Below are positions 9,925 through 19,512 of a DNA stretch of 64,000 nt, one piece after another. Origin of the DNA: Microlunatus endophyticus (GTDB taxonomy: Bacteria > Actinomycetota > Actinomycetes > Propionibacteriales > Propionibacteriaceae); the NCBI RefSeq assembly GCF_014646195.1, contig NZ_BMMZ01000006.1, positions 186,001-250,000 on the forward strand. The letters run 5' to 3'. A model generated the notes under the pieces. The model made no database searches. It had not been told where the DNA came from and saw nothing but the letters and a program-made list of their open reading frames with translations. The position numbers were made by a program, and so were the translations under genes. How positions within the stretch are numbered: the first letter of the stretch is position 1; each line of letters starts with the position of its first letter.

Positions 9925-10857
9925 GTGATCACGGTCGCCGCTCTGAGCCCCTCCGTCGACCTGATGTATCTGGTCGACCATCTCAAGCTGGGGGCCATCC
10001 ACCGCCCGGCGGCCGTCCGGGTGGCCGGTGGCAAGTCGCTCAACCTGGCCCGCGCCGCGGCCACGCTGGGAGCGGATGTAGCGGCAGTCGCCGTCCTCGG
10101 CGGCGCGACCGGGGACTACATCGAGCAGGAGCTGGTCAAGGCCGGAATCGGCATCCGATCGGTCGGCTCCCCCGGCGAGACCCGGGTCTGCGTCTCGGTC
10201 GCGGGCGCCGACCAGGACGGGCTGACCGAGTTCTACCCGTACGCCCCCGAAATTCCGCCCGAGGTGTGGTCGGCCTTCCGGACCCGGCTGGCGGGCATGA
10301 TCGCGTCCCGTCCCGGCTGGCTGGTGATCAACGGCAGCGCGCCCCAGGGACTGGACGACTCGGCGTACGCCCAGGTCGTGGAGATGTCGCACCAGTCCGG
10401 ACTGAAGGTCGCGGTCGACACCCACGGTCCGGTGCTGGCCGCCGCGGTCGATCGGGCACCGGATCTGGTCAAGATCAATCGCTACGAGGCCGCCGAGCTG
10501 GTCGGCGTGGATGCCGACAGTGCCGACCTCGAGGCATTGGCCGCGGTCATCGGCGAGCGGACCGGCGGCCAGGTGATCATCACCGACGGCCGGGCTGGTG
10601 CGGTCGGCCGGGCGGCCGACGGCGCGACTCATCTGATCAGCCTCCCGGAAGCGCTCAACGGCCGCTACCCGGTCGGCAGCGGGGACGCATTCCTCGGCGG
10701 CTGGCTGGCAGCGACCGACATCGGCGCGAGCCCGGCAACGGCTCTGCGGCTGGCGACCGGCTGTGGCACGGCCAACGCTCTCCTGCCGGGCCCGGGCAAT
10801 CTCGATCCGGAGACCGCACGCGAGGTCGCCGACCGCTGCACCGTACGCAGCCTTTGA
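9925..10857 (+). CDS. PfkB family sugar kinase, 1-phosphofructokinase-like
   Basis: 310 aa. Starts VITVAALSPSVDLMYLVDH as in 1-phosphofructokinase and tagatose-6-phosphate kinases, has the substrate motif VAGGKSLNLARAAATLGADV and the C-terminal PfkB signature with the catalytic aspartate in PVGSGDAFLGGWLAA. It phosphorylates a sugar or sugar phosphate with ATP in the cytoplasm; the actual substrate cannot be fixed, and there is no neighbouring transporter or PTS gene. Probably monocistronic. Confidence 0.88.
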   Translation: MITVAALSPSVDLMYLVDHLKLGAIHRPAAVRVAGGKSLNLARAAATLGADVAAVAVLGGATGDYIEQELVKAGIGIRSVGSPGETRVCVSVAGADQDGLTEFYPYAPEIPPEVWSAFRTRLAGMIASRPGWLVINGSAPQGLDDSAYAQVVEMSHQSGLKVAVDTHGPVLAAAVDRAPDLVKINRYEAAELVGVDADSADLEALAAVIGERTGGQVIITDGRAGAVGRAADGATHLISLPEALNGRYPVGSGDAFLGGWLAATDIGASPATALRLATGCGTANALLPGPGNLDPETAREVADRCTVRSL

Positions 10858-10935
10858 TCTGCTCGCATACCCGTTACTCTCGGCATGTAACCACCGTTAG
10901 GCGGCGATAACAGCGAGAGGACAGCGGGGTGACGG

Positions 10936-11427
10936 GTGTCGGTGTTCCGGCCGCAGAACTGGCTCGACCGCCTGTTCGCGATCAGCATCATCCTCAAAGG
11001 TCTGGACGGACTGGGCGAGTTGATCGCCGGTCTGTTCCTGCTGTTCGTCCGCCCCCGGACGGTCAACCGGATCGTCGTCGTGCTGACCCGAGGCGAACTG
11101 CGGGAGGATCCGCGGGACTTCGTCGCCACGCACCTGGTCGCCGCCGCCCACCGTCTCGACGTCCACAGCCTGCTGTTCGTCGCGATCTATCTGCTCGCCC
11201 ACGGCGTGATCAAGGTCGTCCTGGTCGCGGCCCTGCTGCGCAACAGGTTCTGGGCCTACCCGTGGATGCTGGTCGCACTGATCGCCTTCATCGCCTATCA
11301 GGCGTACGAGATCGTGATCGAGCCGCGCATCAGCCTGATCCTGCTGACGATCTTCGACATCATCGTTGTGCTGCTGACGTGGAGGGAGTACCGGGTACAG
11401 AAGCAGCGCCGAGCGCCGACCGACTAG
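10936..11427 (+). CDS. DUF2127 membrane protein
   Basis: 163 aa, with hydrophobic segments around 10-35 (LFAISIILKGLDGLGELIAGLFLLFV), 80-100, 110-128 and 133-150, the layout of the DUF2127 integral membrane family, whose function is unknown. GTG start at 10936 with AGAGGA further upstream; TACTCT at 10873 may be the promoter. Its TAG shares a CTAG with the stop of the convergent ribF, so the two genes overlap by 4 bp. Confidence 0.8.
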   Translation: MSVFRPQNWLDRLFAISIILKGLDGLGELIAGLFLLFVRPRTVNRIVVVLTRGELREDPRDFVATHLVAAAHRLDVHSLLFVAIYLLAHGVIKVVLVAALLRNRFWAYPWMLVALIAFIAYQAYEIVIEPRISLILLTIFDIIVVLLTWREYRVQKQRRAPTD

Positions 11428-12326
11428 CCGCCGATCAGCAGGGTCCTGGCGCGGTCGATGTCGCGGTGCATCTGATCGATCAGCGCTTCCATGCCTTCGT
11501 ACTTGACCTGCCCGCGCAACCGGTGCTCGAAGTCGACCGCGATCTCGATCCCGTACAGCTCCAGATCGGTCCGATCGAGTACGTAGGTCTCCACCCGCCG
11601 GTTCTCCCCGACGAAGGTCGGGTTACTGCCGACCGAGATGGCGGCCGGCCAGCGCTCAGCGTCCGGGTGGTCCAGGCAGGTCAGCCAGCCGGCATAGACG
11701 CCGTCGGACGGAACCGCCATCCCCTCGGGAACCGGCACGTTGGCCGTCGGGAAACCCATCTCCCGCCCGCGCTGGGCGCCCTTGATCACCACGCCCCGCA
11801 CGCGGAACGGGCGATCCAGGAGCCGGCAGGCCTGCTCGACGTCGCCGGCGGCGATGGCCGCCCGGATCGTGGTCGACGAGTCCGGCTGACCGGCGGCACT
11901 GGACAGCGACACCGGACTGACCGCGAAGCTGTCGTCTTCCTTGCCAAGTCGGGTCAACAGGCTGACGTCTCCCGCCGCCCGGAAGCCGAAGCGGAAATTC
12001 TCCCCGACCATGATCAGATCCGGGTGCAGCGGGCGCAGCACCTCGTCGACGAAGTGCTCCGGCGCCCAGGACGCCACCTCATCGGTGAAGTTGACCACGA
12101 CGACCTCGTCAACTCCGGACGCGTGCAATAGGTTCTCGCGTTCGTCGAGGGTGGTGAGCAGCAGCGGCGTCCGGTCGGGTCGGATCACCGACATCGGGTG
12201 CGGCCAGAAGGTCACTGCGATCACCGTGCCCTCACCGGCTGCCGCCCGGGCTGCCGAGATGAGTTGCTGGTGCCCGCGGTGGACGCCGTCGAAGTTGCCG
12301 ATCACGACGACCCGGGCAGTGCTCAT
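11424..12326 (-). CDS. ribF: Bifunctional riboflavin kinase / FAD synthetase
   Basis: Makes FMN from riboflavin and then FAD. 300 aa. The N-terminal nucleotidyltransferase motif VIGNFDGVHRGHQQLI opens the protein, followed by GENFRFGFRAAGD; the C-terminal flavokinase domain has GREMGFPTANVPV and EVHL-like segment VETYVLDRTDLELYG. Normal length. ATG with TAACTT 6 nt upstream (leaderless), 14 bp after the truB stop. Confidence 0.95.
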   Translation of the reverse strand: MSTARVVVIGNFDGVHRGHQQLISAARAAAGEGTVIAVTFWPHPMSVIRPDRTPLLLTTLDERENLLHASGVDEVVVVNFTDEVASWAPEHFVDEVLRPLHPDLIMVGENFRFGFRAAGDVSLLTRLGKEDDSFAVSPVSLSSAAGQPDSSTTIRAAIAAGDVEQACRLLDRPFRVRGVVIKGAQRGREMGFPTANVPVPEGMAVPSDGVYAGWLTCLDHPDAERWPAAISVGSNPTFVGENRRVETYVLDRTDLELYGIEIAVDFEHRLRGQVKYEGMEALIDQMHRDIDRARTLLIGG

Positions 12327-12332
12327 GGTCGC

Positions 12333-12338
12333 AAGTTA
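12333..12338 (-). promoter_or_regulatory. -10 element TAACTT for leaderless ribF
   Basis: TAACTT, 6 nt before the ribF ATG and directly after the truB stop. Confidence 0.5.
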
Positions 12339-12339
12339 A

Positions 12340-13290
12340 TCACGAGACGAAGACCGCCTCCGGTACGGCGTCGCCACCGTCCGGGCGGTACAGCGCGAGG
12401 AATTCGCCGTCGCCGGCCAGCAGCGCTGTCAGGCCGTCCAGCCGCATCCCGGGCAGTCGCCGGCCGCTGCGCACCCAGGCCGTCAGCTGGTCGTCGAGCT
12501 CGCGGATCGGGAAGAGCTCACGCGCCACGGTGCCGATGCCGATCAGGCTGCCGGCCACTCCCGGTGTCCTGGGCTTATCGAAGGACGAATCGTCCGCCAA
12601 CTGCTCCAGCGTTGCCGCCTGCCCGACCGCGAAGACCCCCGAGCGGGTCCGCCGCAGGCTGGTCAGATGTCCGCCCGTGCCGAGAGCGGCGCCGAGGTCG
12701 CGGGCCAGCGCCCGGATGTAGGTCCCGGACGAACAGGTCACGTCGACATCGAGGTCGACGACCGGGACGCTGCCGTCGTCCGGGCCGACGACTAGATGAT
12801 CATGGCGGCCGAGCAGGTCGAAACGGCTCACGGTGACCGGCCGCGCGGCCAACTCGACCGCCTCGCCGGACCGGACCCTGGCGTAGGACCGGACGCCGTT
12901 GATCTTGATCGCCGAGACTGCCGACGGCACCTGCCGGATCTCACCGGTGAGGGCACGGATCTCTTGTGCCAGCAGGGATTCCTCGACTCCGACAGCACCG
13001 TTCGCACGGGTGATCTCACCCTCGGCATCATCGGTCACCGTACTGACCCCGAGCCGGATCGTGGCCCGGTACTGCTTCTCGTTGAGCGTCAGGTACCCCA
13101 GCAGCCGGGTAGCCCGCTCGATGCCGATCACCAGCACCCCGGTCGCCATCGGATCCAGAGTGCCTGCATGGCCGACCTTGCGGGTGCCGGCGATCCGCCG
13201 GATCCGGCCGACCACCTGATGGGAGGTCAGACCGGCCGGCTTGTCGACGACCAGGATGCCGGAGGGCGGCGGGTCAGCCTTCTTTGCCAT
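12340..13290 (-). CDS. truB: tRNA pseudouridine(55) synthase
   Basis: Isomerises U55 in the T loop of tRNAs. 316 aa. The catalytic aspartate lies in [16 protein letters not shown], the [13 protein letters not shown] start and the [18 protein letters not shown] segment are standard. ATG at 13290 overlaps the end of rbfA by 17 bp, so translation is probably coupled. Residues about 245-270 ([16 protein letters not shown]) look like a lineage-specific insert before the C-terminal PUA-like part. Confidence 0.95.
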   Translation of the reverse strand: MAKKADPPPSGILVVDKPAGLTSHQVVGRIRRIAGTRKVGHAGTLDPMATGVLVIGIERATRLLGYLTLNEKQYRATIRLGVSTVTDDAEGEITRANGAVGVEESLLAQEIRALTGEIRQVPSAVSAIKINGVRSYARVRSGEAVELAARPVTVSRFDLLGRHDHLVVGPDDGSVPVVDLDVDVTCSSGTYIRALARDLGAALGTGGHLTSLRRTRSGVFAVGQAATLEQLADDSSFDKPRTPGVAGSLIGIGTVARELFPIRELDDQLTAWVRSGRRLPGMRLDGLTALLAGDGEFLALYRPDGGDAVPEAVFVS

Positions 13291-13747
13291 CGGGTGCGTC
13301 GGATCCGTCCTCGTCCGGCTCGTCGTGCTTGTACGGGTCGGCCTCCCCTGCATAGCTGGCACCTTCGCGGCGCTTGGCCACCTCGTCGTCGCGCGCCTTC
13401 GCCGCGGCGATCAGCTCGTCCAGCTGCCGGGCCGTCTCCGGCACCGCATCCGGTACGAACGCCAGCGTCGGGGCGAATCGCAGCCCCAGCCGCTTGCCGA
13501 CCGTGGAGCGGAGCAGACCGGTGGCCGACTCCAGCGCGGCTGCGGTACCGGCCCAGTCCCCCCCATCGATCGACCCAGTCTCCCCGAGCACGGTGTAGAA
13601 GATCGTCGCCTCCCGGGTGTCGCCGGTCAGCCGTACGTCGGTGATCGTGACGAACCCCAGTCGCGGATCCTTGATCCGGTTGTGCAGCATCTCGGCAACG
13701 ATCGTCTTGATCTGATCTGCGAGTTTCAGCACACGTGGCGATGGCAT
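13274..13747 (-). CDS. rbfA: Ribosome-binding factor A
   Basis: Small-subunit maturation factor that binds the 16S 5' helix during late 30S assembly. 157 aa: KH-like core with [32 protein letters not shown] and [12 protein letters not shown], then an acidic tail ([16 protein letters not shown]) that overlaps the truB start. GGGAAAGG precedes the ATG by 6 nt. Confidence 0.95.
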   Translation of the reverse strand: MPSPRVLKLADQIKTIVAEMLHNRIKDPRLGFVTITDVRLTGDTREATIFYTVLGETGSIDGGDWAGTAAALESATGLLRSTVGKRLGLRFAPTLAFVPDAVPETARQLDELIAAAKARDDEVAKRREGASYAGEADPYKHDEPDEDGSDAPDGKEG

Positions 13748-13774
13748 AGCGGACCTTTCCCTAGTCCTGTCTGT

Positions 13775-14590
13775 CTAGTCCCGGGGCACCGGCTCGGTCA
13801 GGTCGGCCCAGATCTGGTCTGCGACCTGTTCCGGGCCGTCACCCGGTTCGAACTCATCCTGCAATTCTTCGGCGATCTCCGACATCGCCTTGCTGGGCTG
13901 GGTGGACAGTGCCCGTTCCAAGCGACTCCGGAACAACGGCAGCAGTACGCCGGGCACCAGCAGGAGGCCCCGCGGGCGCACCCGGAGATCCACCTGGATC
14001 AGCCAGCTCTCGACGGTCGACTGTTCGACCCGGAACGTTCCGCCGACCTTGACCGCCGCGGAGCGTGCCGAGAACCGGGCCTGTGGTTCGGAGAACCAGA
14101 AGTCGTGCAATCTGATGCCGGCCTCGAGCCGCACCGACCGGCCGAAGATCGCCGGCATACCGGACGGCATGCCCACCTCGGCCGCCATTGACGCCGACTG
14201 TGGAGCATCCGGCCCGTCCAGTTGCACCCAGCCGGAGGACCGGATGGTTCCGGTACTGCGGCCGGGATCCGTACCGAACACCTCGGCCCTCAGCAGGCTG
14301 CTCTGATCGGAGGTGACCGTGAAACGGAACGGGCCGCCGTCGCGGATCTCGACCGCTGCCGGCATGTCGGCGGCACCCTCGGCGTCAGGATCGAGCTCGT
14401 ACGTCGCACCGACCTGGCCCGCGACCCCGCCGACCAGGCGCAGCTCCGGGTGCCGACGGCCGTCGACCGTTGCCACGCCACCGTCGGAGAAGTCGACCGT
14501 CCGGCAGCGGGCGATCAGGATCGGGACCGCGTCGATGAGCCGCTCGACGTCGATACCCGGAACTCGAACCGAGCACCGAAGTCGAGCCAC
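13775..14590 (-). CDS. Unrecognised protein between infB and rbfA
   Basis: 271 aa, GTG start with GGAG 7 nt upstream. No family recognised. The sequence is rich in beta-strand-like alternating stretches (LRLVGGVAGQVGATYEL, ARSAAVKVGGTFRVEQST) and has no signal peptide, membrane span or cysteine cluster, so it is probably a soluble beta-rich cytoplasmic protein. Near the C-terminus is a basic, hydrophobic helix (LLPLFRSRLERAL) followed by an acidic tail. It may resemble lipid-binding SRPBCC or DUF2505 proteins, but I cannot show it. Co-directional with infB upstream and rbfA downstream, 27 bp from rbfA. Confidence 0.7.
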   Translation of the reverse strand: MARLRCSVRVPGIDVERLIDAVPILIARCRTVDFSDGGVATVDGRRHPELRLVGGVAGQVGATYELDPDAEGAADMPAAVEIRDGGPFRFTVTSDQSSLLRAEVFGTDPGRSTGTIRSSGWVQLDGPDAPQSASMAAEVGMPSGMPAIFGRSVRLEAGIRLHDFWFSEPQARFSARSAAVKVGGTFRVEQSTVESWLIQVDLRVRPRGLLLVPGVLLPLFRSRLERALSTQPSKAMSEIAEELQDEFEPGDGPEQVADQIWADLTEPVPRD

Positions 14591-14595
14591 TCACC

Positions 14596-14655
14596 TACTC
14601 CGATCCGTTCAATCCGATCCTGATCAATCCGATCCCGGCCAATCCGATCCGGACC
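14596..14655. repeat. 15-bp tandem repeat, four units, infB-13775 gap
   Basis: Units of the form AATCCGATCCNGNNC at 14611, 14626 and 14641, with a degenerate first unit from 14596. It fills most of the gap between the infB stop and the start of the next gene. Confidence 0.8.
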
Positions 14656-14687
14656 AGCCGTTTCCCGGTCCTGCGACCGGATGCGGG

Positions 14688-17600
14688 TCAGTCCCGCGGC
14701 TTCTCGCGCATCTCGTACGTCTCGACAACGTCCCCGACCTTGATGTCGGAGTAGTTGCCCAACGTCAGACCGCACTCGAAACCCTCGCGGACCTCGGTGA
14801 CATCGTCCTTCTCCCGCCGAAGCGAGTTGATCGACGTGTCGGCGATGACCACACCATCGCGGAGCAACCGTGCCTTGGCGTTGCGCCGCATGATGCCGCC
14901 GGTGACCATACAACCCGCGATGACGCCGGCCCGGGAGGACCGGAAGATGTCGCGGATCTCGGCCGTACCGAGCTGGGCCTCCTCGTAGATCGGCTTCAGC
15001 ATGCCCTTCAGAGCAGCCTCGATCTCGTCGATCGCCGCGTAGATCACCGAGTAGTACCGGATGTCGACACCCTGACGGTCGGCCATCTCCGTGGCCTTGC
15101 CCTGGGCTCGGACGTTGTAGCCGATGATCACCGCGTTGGAGGCGGCCGCCAGGCTGACATTGGTCTCGGTGATGGCACCGACACCGCGGTCGATGACCCG
15201 CAGCGAGACCTCGTCGCCGACGTCGATCTTGGTCAGCGCGTCCTCCAGAGCCTCGACCGAACCGGAGCTGTCGCCCTTGAGGATGAGCAGCAGTTCCTGG
15301 GTCTCGCCCTTCTCCAGCTGCTCGAACAGCTGATCCAGCGTCTTGCGCCGAGCGCCGGCAGCCTGAGCGGCCATCCGGGCCCGTGCCTCACGCCGGTCGG
15401 CGATCTGGCGGGCCGTACGGTCGTCGTCGACGACGATGAAGCTGTCGCCGGCGCCGGGAACGGCAGTCAAGCCGAGCACCTGGACCGGCATCGAGGGCGG
15501 AGCCTCGTCGACGGTCTCGCCGGTGTCGTTGAGCAGCGCGCGGACCCGGCCGTGGGCCGGGCCGGCGACGATCGAGTCACCGACGTGCAAGGTGCCGCGC
15601 TGGACCAGGACCGTGGCCACCGGGCCGCGGCCCTTGTCCAGGTGCGCCTCGATGGCAACACCCTGGGCGTCCATCTCCGGGTTGGCCCGCAGATCCAGTG
15701 CCGCGTCGGCGGTCAGCACGATCGCCTCGAGCAGGTCGTCCAGACCCTGGCCGGTGATCGCGGAGACGTCGACGAAGATCGTGTCGCCGCCGTACTCCTC
15801 GGGCACCAGGCCGTACTCGGTCAGCTGACCGCGCACCTTGGTCGGGTCGGCGCCTTCCTTGTCGATCTTGTTGACCGCGACCACGACCGGCAGATCGGCT
15901 GCCGTCGCGTGGTTCAGGGCCTCGATCGTCTGCGGCATCACACCGTCATCGGCCGCAACCACCAGAACGGCGATGTCGGTCGACTTGGCACCACGGGCAC
16001 GCATGGCGGTGAACGCCTCGTGACCCGGGGTGTCGATGAAGGTGATCTTGCGTTCCTGATCGTCGACCTCGGTCGCGACCTGGTAGGCGCCGATGCTCTG
16101 GGTGATGCCACCCGCCTCACCGGCGACCACGTTGGTCTTGCGCAGCGCGTCCAACAGCTTGGTCTTGCCATGGTCGACGTGACCCATGACGGTGACCACC
16201 GGCGGGCGCGGGGCGAGATCGTCGTCGCCGCCCTCGTTCTCGCCGAACTCGATGTCGAAGCTCTCCAGCAGCTCCCGGTCCTCGTCCTCGGGCGAGACGA
16301 CCTGGATGTCGTAGTTGAGCTCAGTGCCCAGCACCTGCAACGTGTCGTCGGCGACCGACTGGGTCGCGGTGACCATCTCGCCGAGGAAGAAGAGCGCCTG
16401 CACCAGTGCTGCCGGATCGGCGTTGATCTTCTCCGCCAGATCGGTCAGTGAGGCGCCACGGGCCAGCCGGATGATCTGTCCGTCGCCCTTGGGTACGCGT
16501 GCACCGCCCAGCGACGGCGCCTCCATCTCGTTGAACTCTTGACGCCGCTGCTTCTTGGACTTGCGGCCACGACGCGACGGACCGCCCGGGCGACCGAAGG
16601 CGCCCTGGGTGCCGCCACGGCCACCACGACCGCCACGACCTGCCGGTGCGCCACCGCCACCGCCGGGACCGCCACCGGGCCCACGACCGCCGGCACCGGG
16701 ACCACCACGGCCACGGGTACCGCCGCCGGGACCACCACGGCCACGGGTGCCGGTCGGACCGCCGAGCTGGCTGTTGCTCTGCCGGGGCATCATCGCCGGG
16801 TTCGGGCGCGGCATGCCCGGAGCACCGCCGGCCGGGCGGGGTCCACCCGGACCGCCCTGACCGCCACGACCTGCCGGCGGACGCGGGATACCCGGGCGCG
16901 GCGCGCCCTCCGGACGTGCCGGACGGGAGGTGCCCATGCCCTGGGAGGAGGAGAACGGATTGTTGCCAGGACGCGGACCCGACGTACGCGGCCGCTGACC
17001 GCCGCCGCTGGGCAGGCCACCGGTCGAACCCGGACGCGGGCCGGGACGGGGACCAGCCGGACGCGGAGAACTGTCACGGGAATCGCGACGCGGACCACGC
17101 GGGTCGCCAGGCCGGGAATCGCCCTGCCGGAATTCGTTCTGCCGCTCGCTCGGGCGGAAGTCATTGGACCGTCCGTCGCGCGAACGGCCATCGCCCTCTC
17201 CAGAGCGCGGGCCAGCGGGACGAGGTCCCGGCCGCGGACCCGGGGTCGGGCGGCGCGGCGCGGCGGACGGAGTGCCCTCGGCCGGAGCTGCCGGCGCATC
17301 GGTCGACGACGCAGCGGCCGACCCGGTGTCGTCGGCCGGTGTCCGCGGCGCCGGAGCCTGGGTGGTCTCCGGCGTCGGTGCAGCAGCCGTGGGCGCCGGG
17401 GTTTCGGCTGGGTGGGCCGACGACGTACGAGTCGCCGGAGCGGCAGCCGGGCCAGGCCGCGGTGCGGTCGGGCGGGCGGATGTCTCGGGCTGCGCGCTTG
17501 CGGTCTCGGCCGCCGACTGCGCCGAACCGTTGGTGCCGCTCCCGTTGGTCTCGATTGGTGCCGGCACGGCGGCGGGGGCGGCAGGTGCCGCCTTCTTGGC

Positions 17601-17786
17601 GGCGCGTCGGCCGCCCTTCTTGATCGGCTCGTTCGCCAGCCTCTCCTTGAGGCGGCGTTCGACGGGCGCTTCAACGGTCGACGAAGCCGACCGGACGAAT
17701 TCGCCCATGTCTTTCAGCGTTGTCAGAACGTCCTTGCTGGTGACTCCGAGCTCCTTCGCGAGCTCATAGACTCGGACCTTTGCCAC
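14688..17786 (-). CDS. infB: Translation initiation factor IF-2
   Basis: GTPase that places initiator tRNA on the 30S subunit and promotes subunit joining. 1032 aa, long as in other actinobacteria. N-terminal IF2_N motif [18 protein letters not shown], then about 350 residues of low-complexity Ala/Pro/Gly/Arg sequence, a second IF2_N, and the GTPase with [16 protein letters not shown] (G1), [17 protein letters not shown] (G3) and VNKID (G4), followed by the beta-barrel and C-terminal tRNA-binding domain. Preceded by ylxR with a 240-bp leader containing two hairpins. Confidence 0.97.
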   Translation of the reverse strand: MAKVRVYELAKELGVTSKDVLTTLKDMGEFVRSASSTVEAPVERRLKERLANEPIKKGGRRAAKKAAPAAPAAVPAPIETNGSGTNGSAQSAAETASAQPETSARPTAPRPGPAAAPATRTSSAHPAETPAPTAAAPTPETTQAPAPRTPADDTGSAAASSTDAPAAPAEGTPSAAPRRPTPGPRPGPRPAGPRSGEGDGRSRDGRSNDFRPSERQNEFRQGDSRPGDPRGPRRDSRDSSPRPAGPRPGPRPGSTGGLPSGGGQRPRTSGPRPGNNPFSSSQGMGTSRPARPEGAPRPGIPRPPAGRGGQGGPGGPRPAGGAPGMPRPNPAMMPRQSNSQLGGPTGTRGRGGPGGGTRGRGGPGAGGRGPGGGPGGGGGAPAGRGGRGGRGGTQGAFGRPGGPSRRGRKSKKQRRQEFNEMEAPSLGGARVPKGDGQIIRLARGASLTDLAEKINADPAALVQALFFLGEMVTATQSVADDTLQVLGTELNYDIQVVSPEDEDRELLESFDIEFGENEGGDDDLAPRPPVVTVMGHVDHGKTKLLDALRKTNVVAGEAGGITQSIGAYQVATEVDDQERKITFIDTPGHEAFTAMRARGAKSTDIAVLVVAADDGVMPQTIEALNHATAADLPVVVAVNKIDKEGADPTKVRGQLTEYGLVPEEYGGDTIFVDVSAITGQGLDDLLEAIVLTADAALDLRANPEMDAQGVAIEAHLDKGRGPVATVLVQRGTLHVGDSIVAGPAHGRVRALLNDTGETVDEAPPSMPVQVLGLTAVPGAGDSFIVVDDDRTARQIADRREARARMAAQAAGARRKTLDQLFEQLEKGETQELLLILKGDSSGSVEALEDALTKIDVGDEVSLRVIDRGVGAITETNVSLAAASNAVIIGYNVRAQGKATEMADRQGVDIRYYSVIYAAIDEIEAALKGMLKPIYEEAQLGTAEIRDIFRSSRAGVIAGCMVTGGIMRRNAKARLLRDGVVIADTSINSLRREKDDVTEVREGFECGLTLGNYSDIKVGDVVETYEMREKPRD

Positions 17787-17802
17787 TACTCTCCCTCAGT
17801 GC

Positions 17803-17848
17803 GGTCCAAGTCGGTCACCGCCCACGGACGCGGGTGGTGTCTTGGACC
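17803..17848. other. Hairpin in infB leader (proximal)
   Basis: GGTCCAAG (17803-17810) pairs with CTTGGACC (17841-17848) across a 30-nt loop, 17 bp before the infB start. Confidence 0.45.
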
Positions 17849-17925
17849 AGTTAGTTGTTGTGCGTGCTCATTGAGCAGTACTCATCGAGTGGTCATGAGC
17901 GTTAGCCCACCTTCTGGTTCCAGAC

Positions 17926-17947
17926 CCGGGCAACGGTCGTTGCCCGG
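17926..17947. other. Hairpin in ylxR-infB gap (distal)
   Basis: CCGGGCAACG (17926-17935) and CGTTGCCCGG (17938-17947) form a perfect 10-bp stem. No U tract follows on either strand, so it is more likely a processing, stability or attenuation structure than a plain terminator. Confidence 0.5.
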
Positions 17948-18026
17948 CGTACTTCACTGCGCGCCCCGGACAGGCCGAGGCGCGCGGATTCAGTTGAGAA
18001 CTCTATCCAACCCCGGCGCGTTTCGC

Positions 18027-18290
18027 CTAAGCGGCCCCGGCCTTCGCGGCGACCGCAGTCAATCGGCTCAGCAGCAACTCACGGTCGGCGACGGCGCCGA
18101 GCGCCCGGTTCAGTGCCCGTTTCCGGAGCGCCTGTTCCCAGCAGCTCTGACGGGGGTGCAGATAGCCACCCCGGCCCGGTGCCGATTGCCGGCCGTCCAC
18201 CGCGATGCCCCCGTCGCTGCGGACGAGTCGGATCAGATCAGCCTTGTTGTCCCGGCCGCGACACCCAAGACAGGTACGAACCGGTTCCAC
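18027..18290 (-). CDS. ylxR: YlxR family (DUF448) RNA-binding protein
   Basis: 87 aa, full length. The family signature RTCLGCRGRDNKADLIRLVR is at residues 5-24, followed by GRGGYLHPRQSCWEQAL. YlxR is a small nucleic-acid-binding protein of the nusA-infB operon that modulates transcription or RNase P in other species. GTG start with TAGGCT 6 nt upstream, which marks a promoter of its own. nusA is not adjacent as usual but 1.26 kb away, beyond an inserted cassette. Confidence 0.93.
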   Translation of the reverse strand: MEPVRTCLGCRGRDNKADLIRLVRSDGGIAVDGRQSAPGRGGYLHPRQSCWEQALRKRALNRALGAVADRELLLSRLTAVAAKAGAA

Positions 18291-18296
18291 GGACTC

Positions 18297-18302
18297 AGCC
18301 TA
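18297..18302 (-). promoter_or_regulatory. -10 element TAGGCT for leaderless ylxR-infB
   Basis: TAGGCT, 6 nt before the ylxR GTG. It would drive ylxR and infB independently of rimP-nusA, from which they are cut off by the DUF559 cassette. Confidence 0.55.
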
Positions 18303-18370
18303 TCCGCCTGGTCCAACTTGTTTCGACTGCGACTTCGGCCAGAACTCGACCTCCCGACCGTCAGGCCTCG

Positions 18371-18392
18371 AAAGTCGTGACAACACGAGTTT
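18371..18392 (+). repeat. Outer left copy (L1) of 22-bp cassette repeat
   Basis: AAAGTCGTGACAACACGAG plus TTT. It equals the reverse complement of the outer right copy (19513-19534) at 21 of 22 bases. Each copy is itself an imperfect palindrome, here with one G-G mismatch. Confidence 0.85.
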
Positions 18393-18422
18393 CGCGGCCC
18401 GATCCGGCCGATTTCCCGCCCG

Positions 18423-18444
18423 GAAGTCGCGACAACTCGACTTT
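18423..18444 (+). repeat. Inner left copy (L2) of 22-bp cassette repeat
   Basis: Begins GAAGTCGCGACAACTCGACT. It equals the reverse complement of the inner right copy at 20 of 22 bases; arms GAAGTCG and CGACTTT can pair around an 8-nt loop. It is 30 bp from L1. Confidence 0.85.
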
Positions 18445-18528
18445 GCCGGCGGGCCGGGCGGATCGTACGAACGTAGCGCCTGTGGATAGCGCGCCCTGCG
18501 GGGAGACGGAATCCCGCACGCTTCGGAC

Positions 18529-19449
18529 ATGGACCGTACGACTCCGCCGTTCAGCCGGACCGAGGCGATCAAAGCCGGACTGACCCCCGACAGGCTCGCC
18601 GGACCGCAATACCAACGGTTATTCCGTGGCATCTACGCCGGTGCCGGTCTCGCTCCCGACGTCCGGACCCGGGCCCGGGCAGCGCTGCGACTCGCCGCGC
18701 CCGACGGCTTCGCCAGTCATCACACCGCCGCGTTGCCCTACGGTGCCGTACCTCCGCCTTCGGCGGACACGCACGTCAGCCGCCGGACCAAGACCGGCCG
18801 CAGCGTCAAGCGAGGACTGATGGTCCATCTCGCCTCCGAGAGCACGACCACGATCCGCTTCGCCGGCATCCCGATCTCCACGCCAGAGCAGTGTTTCCTG
18901 GAGATCGCCGCCGCAGGTGCGAACCTCGTCGAGTTGGTGGTACTCGGAGACAGCCTTGTCAGGAAGAACCGAACAACGCCGCAGCAGCTCGTCGATGCCG
19001 CCGAGTCATCCCGCGGCTACCGCGTGCGGATGGCCCGGCGCGCGGCCGGGTACGTACGCGACGGTGTTGACTCGCCGATGGAATCGCGGCTGCTCATGCT
19101 GATCGTCCTCGCCGGACTGCCGGAGCCGAAGGTCAATCTGATCCTCTGGACCGCCGACGGCCGGTACGAATTCCGGTTCGATCTCTGGTAAGAGGCATAC
19201 CGGTTGATCGTGGAGTACGACGGCGATCAGCACGCCACCGACGCGCAGCAGCGCAAGCACGACCTGCTGCGCCGCGAGGAACTCGATCGCCGCGATCTGA
19301 GAATGCTCATCTTCATTTCGGGCGACCTCTACAAGACCCCGTCCGCGACGCTCGAGCGGATCTACCGAGGCCTCGTCGACCGTGGTGCCAAGGGACTTCG
19401 CCCGACGTTCCGCGAGGAGTGGCGCCGCTACTTCCCGGAGCAAAACTGA
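18529..19449 (+). pseudogene. DUF559-type nuclease gene interrupted by an in-frame TAA
   Basis: One frame of 307 codons is split at codon 221 by TAA (19189-19191); both halves continue the same protein. The first half (1-220) has an N-terminal region resembling the wing-helix domain of AbiEi-like antitoxins (RLFRGIYAGAG) and the start of a PD-(D/E)XK nuclease fold (E185 in SPMESRLL, D218 in EFRFDLW). The second half resumes with EAYRLIVEYDGDQHATDAQQR, the DUF559 core with the expected catalytic E229. So the stop falls between two active-site strands. It is most simply a recent nonsense mutation; a sequencing error or stop read-through is possible. The gene runs opposite to nusA and ylxR, which it separates, and is framed by nested inverted repeats. 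Confidence 0.8.
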
Positions 19450-19461
19450 CCGGGCCGCGTC

Positions 19462-19483
19462 GAAGTCGAGTTGTCACGACTTC
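19462..19483 (-). repeat. Inner right copy (R1) of 22-bp cassette repeat
   Basis: Inverted relative to L2. Its ends GAAGTCG and CGACTTC form a perfect 7-bp inverted repeat around the 8-nt centre. It begins 13 bp after the nuclease gene's final stop. Confidence 0.85.
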
Positions 19484-19512
19484 CACGCCCCGATCAAGCC
19501 GTACGCGACCGC

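Noticed and set aside
14313..16451. Plus-strand open frame of 712 codons
   Set aside because: Lies entirely antisense to infB and the preceding gene; antisense shadow with typical composition.
18291..18528. A CRISPR-like reading of the repeated 22-bp elements
   Set aside because: Only two copies per side, in inverted arrangement around a gene and with no spacers or cas genes.
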